Source of the DNA: an uncultured Oscillospiraceae bacterium
GTDB lineage: Bacteria; Bacillota; Clostridia; Oscillospirales; Oscillospiraceae
Direction: 5' to 3'
Assembly (NCBI GenBank): GCA_944385795.1
Contig: CALWYP010000088.1
Coordinates: 1-40,329, forward strand
DNA: 40,329 nt
Part shown: in pieces, positions 16,308-24,300 of the stretch
Layout: every line of letters begins with the position of its first letter
How positions within the stretch are numbered: position 1 is the first letter of the stretch
Translations under genes and position numbers: made by a program
Notes under the pieces: model-generated
What the model was told of the DNA's origin: nothing
The model's database searches: none
What the model saw: only the letters and a program-made list of their open reading frames with translations

Positions 16308-17222
16308 TCACTTCCCGGAACGGGGGTCGAAGGCGTCGCGCAGGCCGTCCCCGAACAGGTTGAGCGCAAAGACGGTGAGCATTATCATTATGCCGGGGAA
16401 GAGCAGCATGTACCATTTGTCCAGGCTGGTTATGTACTGCTTCGCCGTGGTGAGCATACAGCCCCACTCGGGCGTAGGCGGCGTCACGCCGAGGCCGATG
16501 AAGCTCAGGGCCGCCGTGGTGGTGATGCTGCCGGCGACGTCCAGCGTGGCGCGGACAATGATGGGGCCCATCGCGTTGGGTATCATGTGCCGGAGTATGA
16601 GCCGGAGCTTCCCGGCGCCGATGGCGCGCGCGGCTTCGATGTACTCCTGGTCCTTTACGGTCAGGATTGAGGCGCGGACCGTCCTGGAGAAGGAGGGCAC
16701 CAGCGCTATTGTTATCGCAATTATGACGTTGGTCATGCCGTTGCCCAGCGCCGCGCAGATGGAAATGGCCAGCAGCGTGCTGGGTATGGACATGAACACG
16801 TCGCAGATGCGCATGATGACGTTGTCCGTCGCGCCGCCGCTCACCGCGGCGACGGAGCCGAGTATGCCGCCTACGACAAGGCTGCACAGCATGGACAGGA
16901 GCCCGACGGCCAGGGATATGCGCGCGCCGTAGACGACGCGGCTGAATATGTCTCGGCCAAGGTTGTCCGTGCCCATTATGAACTCGGCGCAGGGCCCGAT
17001 GAAGGTGCGCGAATAGTCCTGGTCGTCGTAGCCGTAGCGCGCGAAAAACTGCGGGAACAGCGCGAACAGTATGAGTACGAACAGCACGGCCATGCTGAAA
17101 ACCGCGGCGCGGTTGCGCGTAAGGCGCCAGCCTATCTCCGACCAGACGCCGACGGGCTCGTTCTTTTTATTTTTCCTGCTCTTCGCCAGGCGCTCCATGG
17201 CGGGGGTTTTCATTTTTGCCAC
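16308..17222 (-). CDS. oppC: Oligopeptide ABC transporter permease OppC
   Basis: OppC is one of two channel subunits (304 residues). A Lys/Arg-rich cytoplasmic N-terminus is followed by a first membrane helix near residues 41-60, an extracellular part with MGTDNLGRDIFSRV, which is diagnostic for OppC/DppC, and then a block of membrane helices. The ATPase-contacting EAA loop is YIEAARAIGAGKLRLILRH. The C-terminus LFGDGLRDAFDPR is typical. The GTG at 17222 is favoured by GAGGTGG seven bases upstream; an ATG three codons later is the alternative. Confidence 0.96.
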   Translation of the reverse strand: MAKMKTPAMERLAKSRKNKKNEPVGVWSEIGWRLTRNRAAVFSMAVLFVLILFALFPQFFARYGYDDQDYSRTFIGPCAEFIMGTDNLGRDIFSRVVYGARISLAVGLLSMLCSLVVGGILGSVAAVSGGATDNVIMRICDVFMSIPSTLLAISICAALGNGMTNVIIAITIALVPSFSRTVRASILTVKDQEYIEAARAIGAGKLRLILRHMIPNAMGPIIVRATLDVAGSITTTAALSFIGLGVTPPTPEWGCMLTTAKQYITSLDKWYMLLFPGIMIMLTVFALNLFGDGLRDAFDPRSGK

Positions 17223-17257
17223 GTTATATCCACCTCACTCGTATCCCTGCGCCGAAA

Positions 17258-18208
17258 TCAGGCGCGGTGCTTTTTCCCGCGGCTGTACTGCGACTTGATG
17301 CGCGGGTCAACATAGGCGTATATGATGTCCACAAGCAGGTTGACGAGGCTGAAGGATATGGCCAGCAGCAGCACGCCGCCCTGCACGACCGGGTAGTCCC
17401 TGCCCTTGATGCTGTCCACCATGTACTTGCCGAGGCCGTTTATGGAGAAGACGGACTCGGTGAGCACCGCGCCGCCGAGCATTACGCCGAGCTGGATGCC
17501 AAGCACGGTGATTATGGGTATGAGGGCGTTTTTAAGCGCGTGCTTTACTATTATGACCTTCTCGCTCAGCCCCTTGGCCCTGGCCGTGACGATATAGTCC
17601 TGGCATATGACCTCCAGCATGCTTGAGCGCGTCATGCGCACTATGGTCGCCATGCCCGCCATGCTGGAGGTGATAACGGGCAGTATCCAGCTCTTCCAGC
17701 TCTCAAGGCCCGAAACCGGCGTCCATTTCAGGTAAATTGAAAACACCAGTATCAGCATCATGCCCGCCCAGAACGCCGGCATGGAAATGCCGAACAGGGA
17801 GAAGCCGGTGGAGAGGTGGTCGATGATGGTGTTCTGCTTGACCGCGGATATTATACCCAGCGTTATGCCCAGCACGGCCGAGAGCGCCACGCAAAGCAGC
17901 GCCAGCTTCACCGTCGTGGGGAAGCGGCTCATCAGCTCGTCTATGACAGGCTGCCTCGTGGAATAGGACGTGCCGAGGTCAAAGCCCAGCACTATGCCCT
18001 TCAGATAGTTGAAAAACTGCACCGGCAGCGGGTCGTTCAGGCCCAGCTCTTCCTCCAGGGCCTCAACAACCTCGTCGCTCGCCCCGTCGCCGGCAAGTAT
18101 TTCCGCCGGGTTGCCGGGGGAAATGTGCGTCATGATGAACACTACCAGTATCACGCCCAGCAGAACGGGGATCATCATAAGGATTCGCTTGGCTATGTAT
18201 CGTATCAC
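17258..18208 (-). CDS. oppB: Oligopeptide ABC transporter permease OppB
   Basis: OppB is the other channel subunit and the first gene of the operon. I start it at the GTG at 18208 (316 residues, VIRYIAKRILMMIPVLLGV), because the family normally begins at this point and GGGAGG lies eight bases upstream. The frame stays open to a TTG at 18256, which would add 16 polar residues, but that codon lies inside a palindrome and lacks a ribosome site. Six membrane helices are expected; the EAA loop is YIVTARAKGLSEKVIIVKH and the C-terminus has the family YVDPRIK. Confidence 0.95.
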   Translation of the reverse strand: MIRYIAKRILMMIPVLLGVILVVFIMTHISPGNPAEILAGDGASDEVVEALEEELGLNDPLPVQFFNYLKGIVLGFDLGTSYSTRQPVIDELMSRFPTTVKLALLCVALSAVLGITLGIISAVKQNTIIDHLSTGFSLFGISMPAFWAGMMLILVFSIYLKWTPVSGLESWKSWILPVITSSMAGMATIVRMTRSSMLEVICQDYIVTARAKGLSEKVIIVKHALKNALIPIITVLGIQLGVMLGGAVLTESVFSINGLGKYMVDSIKGRDYPVVQGGVLLLAISFSLVNLLVDIIYAYVDPRIKSQYSRGKKHRA

Positions 18209-18246
18209 GTCTCGCGCCCTCCCTATCGTCCATATCCGATTTTGCG

Positions 18247-18300
18247 ATTTGCGCAAATAAAGTTACAATTATGATACCATTTCCGCACCCGGGCGGAAAT
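18247..18300 (-). promoter_or_regulatory. opp operon promoter with two operator-like palindromes
   Basis: On the minus strand, TGGTATCAT (18271-18279) is an extended -10, which would start transcription near 18264. A perfect 12-base palindrome, ATTTGCGCAAAT, lies at 18247-18258, just inside the transcript. An inverted repeat, ATTTCCGC with GCGGAAAT around six bases, covers 18279-18300 in the -35 region. Both sit where repressors or activators commonly bind. No -35 is evident, which fits an activator-dependent or extended -10 promoter. Confidence 0.5.
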
Positions 18301-18374
18301 CCCCAGGTTTAAGATTTCTTCCCCATATTTAATCTCTTTGCCCTACCGCCCGCCAAAAACCGCCAGAATGGGGC

Positions 18375-18410
18375 AAAAAAACAAATCCGAAGCCGGAGGC
18401 TTCGGATTTG
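18375..18410 (-). terminator. Terminator-like hairpin, repeat unit 1
   Basis: A perfect 13-bp stem (18382-18394 with 18398-18410) and 3-base loop is followed on the minus strand by seven T. On its 5' side the minus strand reads CCTCCTTTC (18410-18418). The stretch from the A-tract to the GGAGG matches the unit at 18459-18510 in order and spacing, with paired base changes in the stem. It lies between the tRNA-Gly gene and oppB. Confidence 0.8.
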
Positions 18411-18458
18411 AAAGGAGGAATAAATGTAACAGAATGAATGTCGCCCAGCTTCGCCGGT

Positions 18459-18501
18459 AAAAAAACAAAATTGAAGCCCAGCGCAAGCGGGTTCAATTTT
18501 G
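18459..18501 (-). terminator. Terminator-like hairpin, repeat unit 2
   Basis: A 10-bp lower stem (18466-18475 with 18492-18501) continues, after a single-G bulge, into CCC/GGG and a small GC-closed loop GCAA as read on the plus strand. On the minus strand it is followed by seven T and preceded by CCTCCTTTTC. It is a diverged copy of the unit at 18375-18418: the stem reads CAAAATTGAA here and CAAATCCGAA there, with both arms changed together. Confidence 0.8.
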
Positions 18502-18553
18502 AAAAGGAGGAGCAAGGGAGCGTGCGGATGGCGTCTTTTTTTGCCGCAGGCAT

Positions 18554-18591
18554 AAAAAGACGTCGGAGCAAAGCGGACTTTGCTCCGACGT
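18554..18591 (-). terminator. Intrinsic terminator of the tRNA-Gly gene
   Basis: A 14-bp stem (18560-18573 with 18578-18591) and loop CGGA is followed on the minus strand by CTTTTT-type U-rich sequence. The stem starts at the last base of the encoded CCA, so the terminator abuts the mature tRNA. It is the first of three terminator-like hairpins in a row. Confidence 0.85.
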
Positions 18592-18664
18592 GGAGCGGGT
18601 GAAGGGAATCGAACCCTCGTATCCAGCTTGGAAGGCTGGTGTTCTACCATTGAACTACACCCGC
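18591..18664 (-). tRNA. tRNA-Gly (anticodon UCC)
   Basis: The minus strand folds into a standard 74-base tRNA. The acceptor stem is GCGGGTG with CACCCGC, the D arm is GTTC-AATGGTA-GAAC, the anticodon stem CCAGC/GCTGG carries loop CTTCCAA with anticodon TCC, and the T arm has TTCGATT. The discriminator is T and the 3' CCA is encoded. It reads GGA and, by wobble, GGG codons. Confidence 0.97.
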
Positions 18665-18675
18665 GCTGCCCGGAT

Positions 18676-18704
18676 ATTGTAGCATTTCCGCCCGGGATTG
18701 TCAA
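18676..18704 (-). promoter_or_regulatory. Promoter of tRNA-Gly
   Basis: On the minus strand a perfect -35, TTGACA (18699-18704), is 17 bases from a -10, TACAAT (18676-18681, 5 of 6). Transcription would begin near 18669, five bases before the mature tRNA end. This is the strongest sigma-A-type promoter in the window. Confidence 0.88.
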
Positions 18705-18717
18705 CCGCCTGGGCGGC

Positions 18718-19062
18718 TCACAGCACGACTATGGTCACGCCGTTGTTGGCGCGCTCCAGGTCGCCGTCGCGGCGCAGGCCGGCGCATTTACGGAAGGCGG
18801 CGAGGGTGGCCTCGTTGAATATGGAGAAGTCCTCGCCGGGTATATACGCCGCTATGCGCCCGGCGCGCGCCAGGCGCTCCAAGTATGCGCGCAGCTCGAC
18901 GCGGATTTTGCCGCCCGCGCCGTGGGAGCCGTAGCCGTGGATTATCTTCACCGCCCCGGCGCCGAGGCGGCGGCCGTTCTCGATGGCGTAGGCCGCCCGC
19001 TTGACCGCCTGCGCCGCCGTGGGCATGTCGTATTTTATGTTAACCTCGCTCAGGAAGCCCAT
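18718..19062 (-). CDS. Smr-domain protein
   Basis: This 114-residue protein is close to a stand-alone Smr (small MutS-related) domain. The Smr core is visible: a hydrophobic strand leading to VKIIHGYGSHGAGGKIR, which matches the conserved His-Gly-x-Gly-x-x...Arg motif, preceded by helix AAQAVKRAAYAIENGRR. Smr domains act as nucleases or nucleic-acid-binding modules in MutS2-type and ribosome-rescue proteins, but short stand-alone versions are poorly characterised, so no role is assigned. It follows the DUF1846 gene by one base and is cotranscribed. The tRNA-Gly promoter begins 13 bases past its stop. Confidence 0.8.
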   Translation of the reverse strand: MGFLSEVNIKYDMPTAAQAVKRAAYAIENGRRLGAGAVKIIHGYGSHGAGGKIRVELRAYLERLARAGRIAAYIPGEDFSIFNEATLAAFRKCAGLRRDGDLERANNGVTIVVL

Positions 19063-19063
19063 G

Positions 19064-20554
19064 TCAGCCCTTTTTGTGGTAGAGCTTCTTCGTCTGGTAG
19101 TGCGGCTCGCAGGTGAGGTACATACCTAGGCGCTGGAAGACATTGGCGTCGACGTTGGAGAGTATGACGGTGGAGTGCACGTCGCAGCCGGCGAGGGAGG
19201 CGAGCGCGTCCATGGCCCGCTCGGCGTTCGGGTCGCTGACGGCGCAGATCGAGAGGGCTATGAGCACCTCGTCCGTGTGCAGGCGGGGGTTGTGGTTGCC
19301 CATGTGCTCCACCTTGAGGTGCTGGATCGGCTCGATGATGCTCGGGGCGATGAGGGTGACGCCGTTAGGTATGCCGCCGAGGTATTTGAGCGCGTTCAGC
19401 AGGCAGGCGCTGCTCGCGCCGAGCAGGGAGGAGGTCTTGCCGGTTATGAGCGTCCCGTTGGGCATCTCCATGGCCACGGCGGGGGCGCCGGTCTCCTCCG
19501 CGCGCTGCCTTGCGGCGGGCACGACGGGCAGGTCCTCTGCCTTGACGCCGAGCTGGTTCATGAGCAGCTCTTCCTTGTACACCTCGCCTTCCCCGGCCAG
19601 GCCCTGGCGGTGCGAGCAGGCGGCGGAGAAGTAGCGGCGTATTATCTCGAGGGTGCTGGCCTCGCGGCAGGCCGCGTCGTCGGTGATGCAGAAGCCGGCC
19701 ATGTTGACGCCCATGTCCGTGGGCGACTTGTAGGGGCTCTCGCCGTAGATGCTCTCGAACATGGCGTTGAGCACGGGGAAAATCTCCACGTCGCGGTTAT
19801 AGTTGACCGCGCTCTTGCCGTAGGCCTCCAGATGGAAGGGGTCTATCATGTTGACGTCGTCGAGGTCGGCGGTGGCGGCCTCGTAGGCCAGGTTGACCGG
19901 GTGCTTGAGCGGGAGGTTCCAGATGGGGAAGGTCTCGAACTTCGCGTAGCCCGCCTTCACGCCGCGCTTGTGCTCGTGGTAGAGCTGGGAGAGGCAGCAG
20001 GCCATTTTGCCGCTGCCCGGGCCGGGGGCGGTGACCACGACGAGCTGGCGCGAGGTCTCTATGTAATCGTTTTTGCCGAAGCCGTCGTCGGAGACTATCA
20101 GCGAGAGGTTGGCCGGGTAATTCGGTATCCAGTGCTGCATGTAGACCCTGACGTTCATGCTCTCGAGGCGCTTGCGGAAGACGTCCGCCGCGGCCTGGCC
20201 GCGGTAGTGCGTTATGCTCACGCTGCCGACATACAGCCCGCTGGCGCGGAAGGCGTCTATGAGCCGCAGCGCGTCCTCGTCGTAGGTTATGCCGAGGTCG
20301 CCGCGGCGCTTGGAGCGCTCCATATCGTCGGCCGAGATGACTATGACTATCTCCGCCTCGTCCTTCATTTCGAGCAGCATTCGGACCTTGCTGTCCGGCT
20401 GGAAGCCGGGCAGGACGCGGCTGGCGTGGTAGTCGTCGAACAGCTTGCCGCCGAACTCGAGATACAGCTTGCCGCCGAAGGCCTCTATGCGCTCGCGTAT
20501 GCGCTCGGACTGCAGCCGCAGGTACATGTCGTTGTCGAAGCCGGTTTTCCTCAT
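19064..20554 (-). CDS. DUF1846 family protein
   Basis: This 496-residue protein belongs to the conserved DUF1846 family, whose members are about this long and have no established function. It begins MRKTGFDNDMYLRLQSERI. Recognisable family stretches include EFGGKLFDDYHASRVLPGF, the ISADDMERSKRRGDLGITYD region and VTAPGPGSGKMACCLSQLYH; the last resembles a nucleotide-binding P-loop around residues 180-190. The start at 20554 follows GGGGAGAAGAG. An extension to 20593 is open but would run over the promoter. It heads an operon with the Smr gene and diverges from secA. Confidence 0.93.
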   Translation of the reverse strand: MRKTGFDNDMYLRLQSERIRERIEAFGGKLYLEFGGKLFDDYHASRVLPGFQPDSKVRMLLEMKDEAEIVIVISADDMERSKRRGDLGITYDEDALRLIDAFRASGLYVGSVSITHYRGQAAADVFRKRLESMNVRVYMQHWIPNYPANLSLIVSDDGFGKNDYIETSRQLVVVTAPGPGSGKMACCLSQLYHEHKRGVKAGYAKFETFPIWNLPLKHPVNLAYEAATADLDDVNMIDPFHLEAYGKSAVNYNRDVEIFPVLNAMFESIYGESPYKSPTDMGVNMAGFCITDDAACREASTLEIIRRYFSAACSHRQGLAGEGEVYKEELLMNQLGVKAEDLPVVPAARQRAEETGAPAVAMEMPNGTLITGKTSSLLGASSACLLNALKYLGGIPNGVTLIAPSIIEPIQHLKVEHMGNHNPRLHTDEVLIALSICAVSDPNAERAMDALASLAGCDVHSTVILSNVDANVFQRLGMYLTCEPHYQTKKLYHKKG

Positions 20555-20584
20555 AACTCTTCTCCCCTCTTTTTCTTCCCCGAT

Positions 20585-20613
20585 ATAATACACCAGCTCC
20601 GGCCAGGACGCAA
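20585..20613 (-). promoter_or_regulatory. Promoter of the DUF1846-smr operon
   Basis: On the minus strand, TTGCGT (20608-20613) and TATTAT (20585-20590, 5 of 6) are exactly 17 bases apart, about 30 bases before the start codon. The -35 matches 3 of 6. It is back to back with the secA promoter in a 158-base gap. Confidence 0.6.
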
Positions 20614-20662
20614 ATTAATTTTGAGGCAATTTTTGTTTTTGCTTTTTTTATTCACAATTATG

Positions 20663-20671
20663 TGGTATAGT
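20663..20671 (+). promoter_or_regulatory. Extended -10 promoter of secA
   Basis: TGGTATAGT at 20663-20671 combines a TG extension and a -10 matching 5 of 6. The upstream stretch (20620-20650) is T-rich and could act as an UP-like element; no good -35 exists. Transcription would start near 20678. GGAGG at 20698-20702 is ten bases before the ATG. Confidence 0.6.
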
Positions 20672-20712
20672 GCCTTAGTTAAAGCATCACGTTGAGTGGA
20701 GGTTAGCCACAA

Positions 20713-23484
20713 ATGGGACTCATGAGCAAGCTCTTCGGCACGCACAGCGACCACGAGCTTAAACGCATATATCCGATCGCCGACAAGATAGAGGCGCTGG
20801 AGCCTCAGATGCAGGCGCTCTCCGACGAGGAGCTGCGCGGCAAGACGGCGGAATTCAAGGAACGCTATAAGAACGGCGAGGACCTGGACGACATGCTGCC
20901 GGAGGCCTTCGCGGCGGTGCGCGAAGCCGCCTGGCGCGTGCTGGGCATGAAGCCCTTCCGCGTCCAGCTCATAGGCGGCATAGTCCTCCACCAGGGCCGC
21001 ATCGCGGAGATGAAGACCGGCGAGGGCAAGACCCTCGTCGCCGTCCTGCCGGCCTACCTGAACGCCATCGCCGGCGAGGGCGTCCACATCGTCACGGTCA
21101 ACGACTACCTCGCCAGGCGCGACAGCGAGTGGATGGGCAAGGTCCACCGCTTCATGGGGCTCAGCGTGGGCCTCATAGTCCACGGCCTGACGGCCGACGA
21201 GCGCCGCGCGGCCTACGCCGCCGACATTACCTACGGCACGAATAACGAGCTCGGCTTCGACTACCTGCGCGACAATATGGCCATTTACAAAAGCCAGATG
21301 GTCCAGCGCGGGCACGCCTTCGCCATCGTAGACGAGGTGGACTCCATACTCATAGACGAGGCGAGGACCCCGCTCATTATCTCCGGCCGCGGGGACGAGA
21401 GCACCGACCTCTACCGCCGCGCGGACGACTTTGTGCGCACGCTCAGGAAGCTGGTCGTGGCCTCCACGGACGACAAGGCCGAGGAGGACGAGGGCCTGGA
21501 CGCCGACTATGTGGTCGACGAGAAGGCGCGCACCGCCACGCTCACGGCGCGCGGCACGGCCAAGGCCGAGCGCTTCTTCAACCTCGAAAACCTCGCCGAC
21601 ATAGAGAACTCCACGCTCTCGCACCACATCAACCAGGCCCTGAAGGCCCACGGCGTCATGAAGCGCGACATAGACTACGTCGTCAAGGACGGCGAGGTCA
21701 TCATAGTCGACGAGTTCACCGGGCGCCTCATGCTGGGCCGCCGCTACTCCGAGGGCCTGCACCAAGCCATCGAGGCCAAGGAGCGCGTGGACGTACAGCG
21801 CGAGAACCGCACCCTCGCCACGATAACCTTCCAGAACTATTTCCGCCTCTACGGCAAGCTCTCCGGCATGACCGGCACGGCCCTCACGGAGGCGGAGGAG
21901 TTCCAGACCATCTATGAGCTCGACATCGTGGAGATACCCACGAACAAGCCCGTAATCCGCAAGGACTGGCCGGACGTGGTCTATAAGAACGAATCCGGCA
22001 AGGACAGGGCGATAATAGAGCAGATCATAGCCTGCCACGACAAGGGCCAGCCCGTGCTGGTGGGCACTATAAGCATTGAAAAGAGCGAATACCTCTCCGG
22101 CCTGCTTAAAAAGCGCGGCATAGCGCACAACGTGCTCAACGCCAAGCAGCACGAGCGCGAGGCGGAGATAGTCGCCCAGGCCGGCAAGCTCGGCGCCGTC
22201 ACCATAGCCACCAACATGGCCGGCCGCGGCACCGACATCATGCTCGGCGGCAACGCCGAATACCTCGCGCGCAACGACCTCAAGAAGGCCGGCTACGACG
22301 ACGCCGTCATAGCCGAGGCCACGGGCTACGCCGAGACGGACAACGAGGAGGTGCTCGCCGCCCGCGCCATGTTCGCCGGGCGCATGGCCGAGCACAAGAA
22401 GGTCACCGACGCCGAGGCCGAGCGCGTCAAGGCCGCCGGGGGCCTCTTCATCCTGGGCACGGAGCGGCACGAGTCCCGCCGTATAGACAACCAGCTGCGC
22501 GGCCGCGCCGGCCGTCAGGGCGACCCGGGCGAGAGCCGCTTCTTCCTGGCCCTCAGCGACGACCTGCTGCGCCTGTTCGGCGGCGAGCGCATCTCCGGCA
22601 TGATGGAGACGCTGAAGATAGACGAGGACACGCCCCTCGACCAGAAGGTGCTGTCCGGGCGCATAGAGCAGGCCCAGCGCACGGTTGAGAGCCGTAACTT
22701 CCAGACCCGCAAGAACGTCCTCGAGTACGACGACGTCATGAACGTGCAGCGCAACGTCATATACGCCGAGCGCAGGAAGGTGCTCGACGGCGAGGACCTC
22801 CAGCCGAGCATACGCAAGATGATAGAGGAGTACGTCTCGAGCACCATAGCCGACGGCTTCGCCCAGGAGCGCCCGGCCGATCTGCGCGCGGTAAACGAGA
22901 TAATCGCTCCCTTCGAGCGGCTCTTCCTCGTTCCCGGCGAGCTGGGGCTCAGGCCCGAGGACGTCCCCTCGCTCACGGCAGACAAGCTCGCCGCGCGCGT
23001 GCTCGAGAGGGCCTTCGACGTCTATGGAAAGAAGGAGGCCGAGCTGGGCGCCATGCCGAACGGCGCGCCGCTCATGCGCGAGGTGGAGCGGGTAGTCATG
23101 CTCCGCGTCGTCGACGAGTACTGGATGGACCACCTCGACGCCATGACCGAGCTCCGCCGCGGCATAGGCCTGCGCGGCTACGGCACGACCAAGCCCATAG
23201 ACGCGTACAAGAACGAGGGCTTCGAGATGTTCGAGGCGATGATACGCGGCATACGCGAGGAGACCGTGCGCCGGCTGTACATCGTGCGCGTGACGAAGCA
23301 GCAGCCCATAGAGCGCAAGAGCGTGGCCACCCAGCAGGCGGCCAACGTCGGCGGCGGCCAGGCGAAGCGCCAGCCCGTAAAGAAGATAAAAAAGCCCGGC
23401 CGCAACGACCCCTGCCCCTGCGGCAAGCTCCGCCCGAACGGCCTGCCCATGAAGTACAAGGACTGCTGTGGTAAAAATGCTTAA
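20713..23484 (+). CDS. secA: Preprotein translocase ATPase SecA
   Basis: SecA drives secretory proteins through SecYEG by ATP hydrolysis. The 923-residue protein is full length. It begins [19 protein letters not shown]. Walker A is [10 protein letters not shown] at about residues 100-110, the DEAD-type Walker B is [19 protein letters not shown], and [21 protein letters not shown] marks the second ATPase domain. The preprotein-crosslinking and helical scaffold regions follow. The C-terminal zinc-binding SEC-C motif is CPCG...CC, with 14 residues between the two cysteine pairs where E. coli has 8. The last 8 bases overlap the pgeF start. It is the only secA in the window. Confidence 0.98.
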   Translation: MGLMSKLFGTHSDHELKRIYPIADKIEALEPQMQALSDEELRGKTAEFKERYKNGEDLDDMLPEAFAAVREAAWRVLGMKPFRVQLIGGIVLHQGRIAEMKTGEGKTLVAVLPAYLNAIAGEGVHIVTVNDYLARRDSEWMGKVHRFMGLSVGLIVHGLTADERRAAYAADITYGTNNELGFDYLRDNMAIYKSQMVQRGHAFAIVDEVDSILIDEARTPLIISGRGDESTDLYRRADDFVRTLRKLVVASTDDKAEEDEGLDADYVVDEKARTATLTARGTAKAERFFNLENLADIENSTLSHHINQALKAHGVMKRDIDYVVKDGEVIIVDEFTGRLMLGRRYSEGLHQAIEAKERVDVQRENRTLATITFQNYFRLYGKLSGMTGTALTEAEEFQTIYELDIVEIPTNKPVIRKDWPDVVYKNESGKDRAIIEQIIACHDKGQPVLVGTISIEKSEYLSGLLKKRGIAHNVLNAKQHEREAEIVAQAGKLGAVTIATNMAGRGTDIMLGGNAEYLARNDLKKAGYDDAVIAEATGYAETDNEEVLAARAMFAGRMAEHKKVTDAEAERVKAAGGLFILGTERHESRRIDNQLRGRAGRQGDPGESRFFLALSDDLLRLFGGERISGMMETLKIDEDTPLDQKVLSGRIEQAQRTVESRNFQTRKNVLEYDDVMNVQRNVIYAERRKVLDGEDLQPSIRKMIEEYVSSTIADGFAQERPADLRAVNEIIAPFERLFLVPGELGLRPEDVPSLTADKLAARVLERAFDVYGKKEAELGAMPNGAPLMREVERVVMLRVVDEYWMDHLDAMTELRRGIGLRGYGTTKPIDAYKNEGFEMFEAMIRGIREETVRRLYIVRVTKQQPIERKSVATQQAANVGGGQAKRQPVKKIKKPGRNDPCPCGKLRPNGLPMKYKDCCGKNA

Positions 23485-24289
23485 AGCCCCCTTTAATGAA
23501 AAACGAAGCGGCTCGCTCGTCTACATGACCGCGGAGACTATCCCCGTGCGCCACGCCTTCTCCACCCGCTACGGCGGGGTGTCCGGCGGCGATTTCGCAA
23601 GCCTGAACCTCGGCTTCGGCCGCGGCGACCCGGACGAAAACGTGCTGGAGAACTACCGGCGCTTCGGCTCGGCCGTGGGCGTGGACGTCGACAGAGCCGC
23701 GTACACCCGGCAGGTGCACGGCGCGGCCGTACGCGTGGTGCGCCGCGCGGACGGCGCCGCGCCCAACTCGCCGGGCGGCGCGGACTGCGACGCGCTTGTG
23801 ACCGCAGAGCGGGGCATAGCGCTCTTCTGCTTCACCGCGGACTGCCTGCCCGTGCTGCTGTGCGACGCCGTCCACGGCGTCGCCGCCGCCGTACACTGCG
23901 GCTGGCGCAGCTCCGTCCAGGACATACTCGGCGCGGCCGTGGACAGGATGCTCTCCCTGGGCGCGCGCCCCGGCGACATCCGCGCCGCCCTCGGCCCGGC
24001 CATAGGCGCCGGGAACTTCGAGACGGACTCCGACGTGCCGGACGCCCTGCGCGCCTGGCTGGGGCACGACGCGGAGGAGTTCATATACTCCGGAGCGGCC
24101 CAGGGCAAGTATAACGTGGACCTGCGCGGCGCCAACGCCCGCAGGCTGGAACAGCTGGGCGTGCCAAGGGCCAACATGGCCCTGTCCACCGAATGTACCG
24201 TCGCCTGCCACGACAAGTACTGGTCGCACAGGTACTGCTCGAAGCGCGGCCTGGAGCGGGGCAGCCAATGCGCCTGCATAGAGCTCTGA
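23477..24289 (+). CDS. pgeF: Laccase-domain protein PgeF (YlmD/YfiH family)
   Basis: This 270-residue protein belongs to the multicopper-oxidase-like DUF152 family. Members have been described as purine nucleoside-processing enzymes and, in E. coli, as a peptidoglycan editing factor. The metal-site residues are present: His81 in TRQVHG, the Cys in [10 protein letters not shown] and the His in [10 protein letters not shown] (most relatives have HAGWRG). The N-terminal [11 protein letters not shown] is a family signature. I use the ATG at 23477, which overlaps the secA stop by 8 bases; a GTG at 23468 would add three residues. It is coupled to secA and followed by a binding lipoprotein gene. Confidence 0.92.
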   Translation: MLKAPFNEKRSGSLVYMTAETIPVRHAFSTRYGGVSGGDFASLNLGFGRGDPDENVLENYRRFGSAVGVDVDRAAYTRQVHGAAVRVVRRADGAAPNSPGGADCDALVTAERGIALFCFTADCLPVLLCDAVHGVAAAVHCGWRSSVQDILGAAVDRMLSLGARPGDIRAALGPAIGAGNFETDSDVPDALRAWLGHDAEEFIYSGAAQGKYNVDLRGANARRLEQLGVPRANMALSTECTVACHDKYWSHRYCSKRGLERGSQCACIEL

Positions 24290-24300
24290 GGAGGGGATAT

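Noticed and set aside
18591..18664. tRNA-Gly as an integration site of a mobile element
   Set aside because: No integrase gene and no repeated copy of the tRNA 3' end is seen nearby; the flanking genes are ordinary.
18309..18704. 131-codon minus-strand frame across the tRNA and hairpins
   Set aside because: It reads through a tRNA gene and three hairpins; not a credible protein gene.
20695..20712. Small hairpin GTGG...CCAC over the secA ribosome site
   Set aside because: Only four base pairs; too weak to claim regulation.
20551..23133. 860-codon open frame antisense to secA
   Set aside because: Same cause. secA is unambiguous on the plus strand, with its own promoter and ribosome site.
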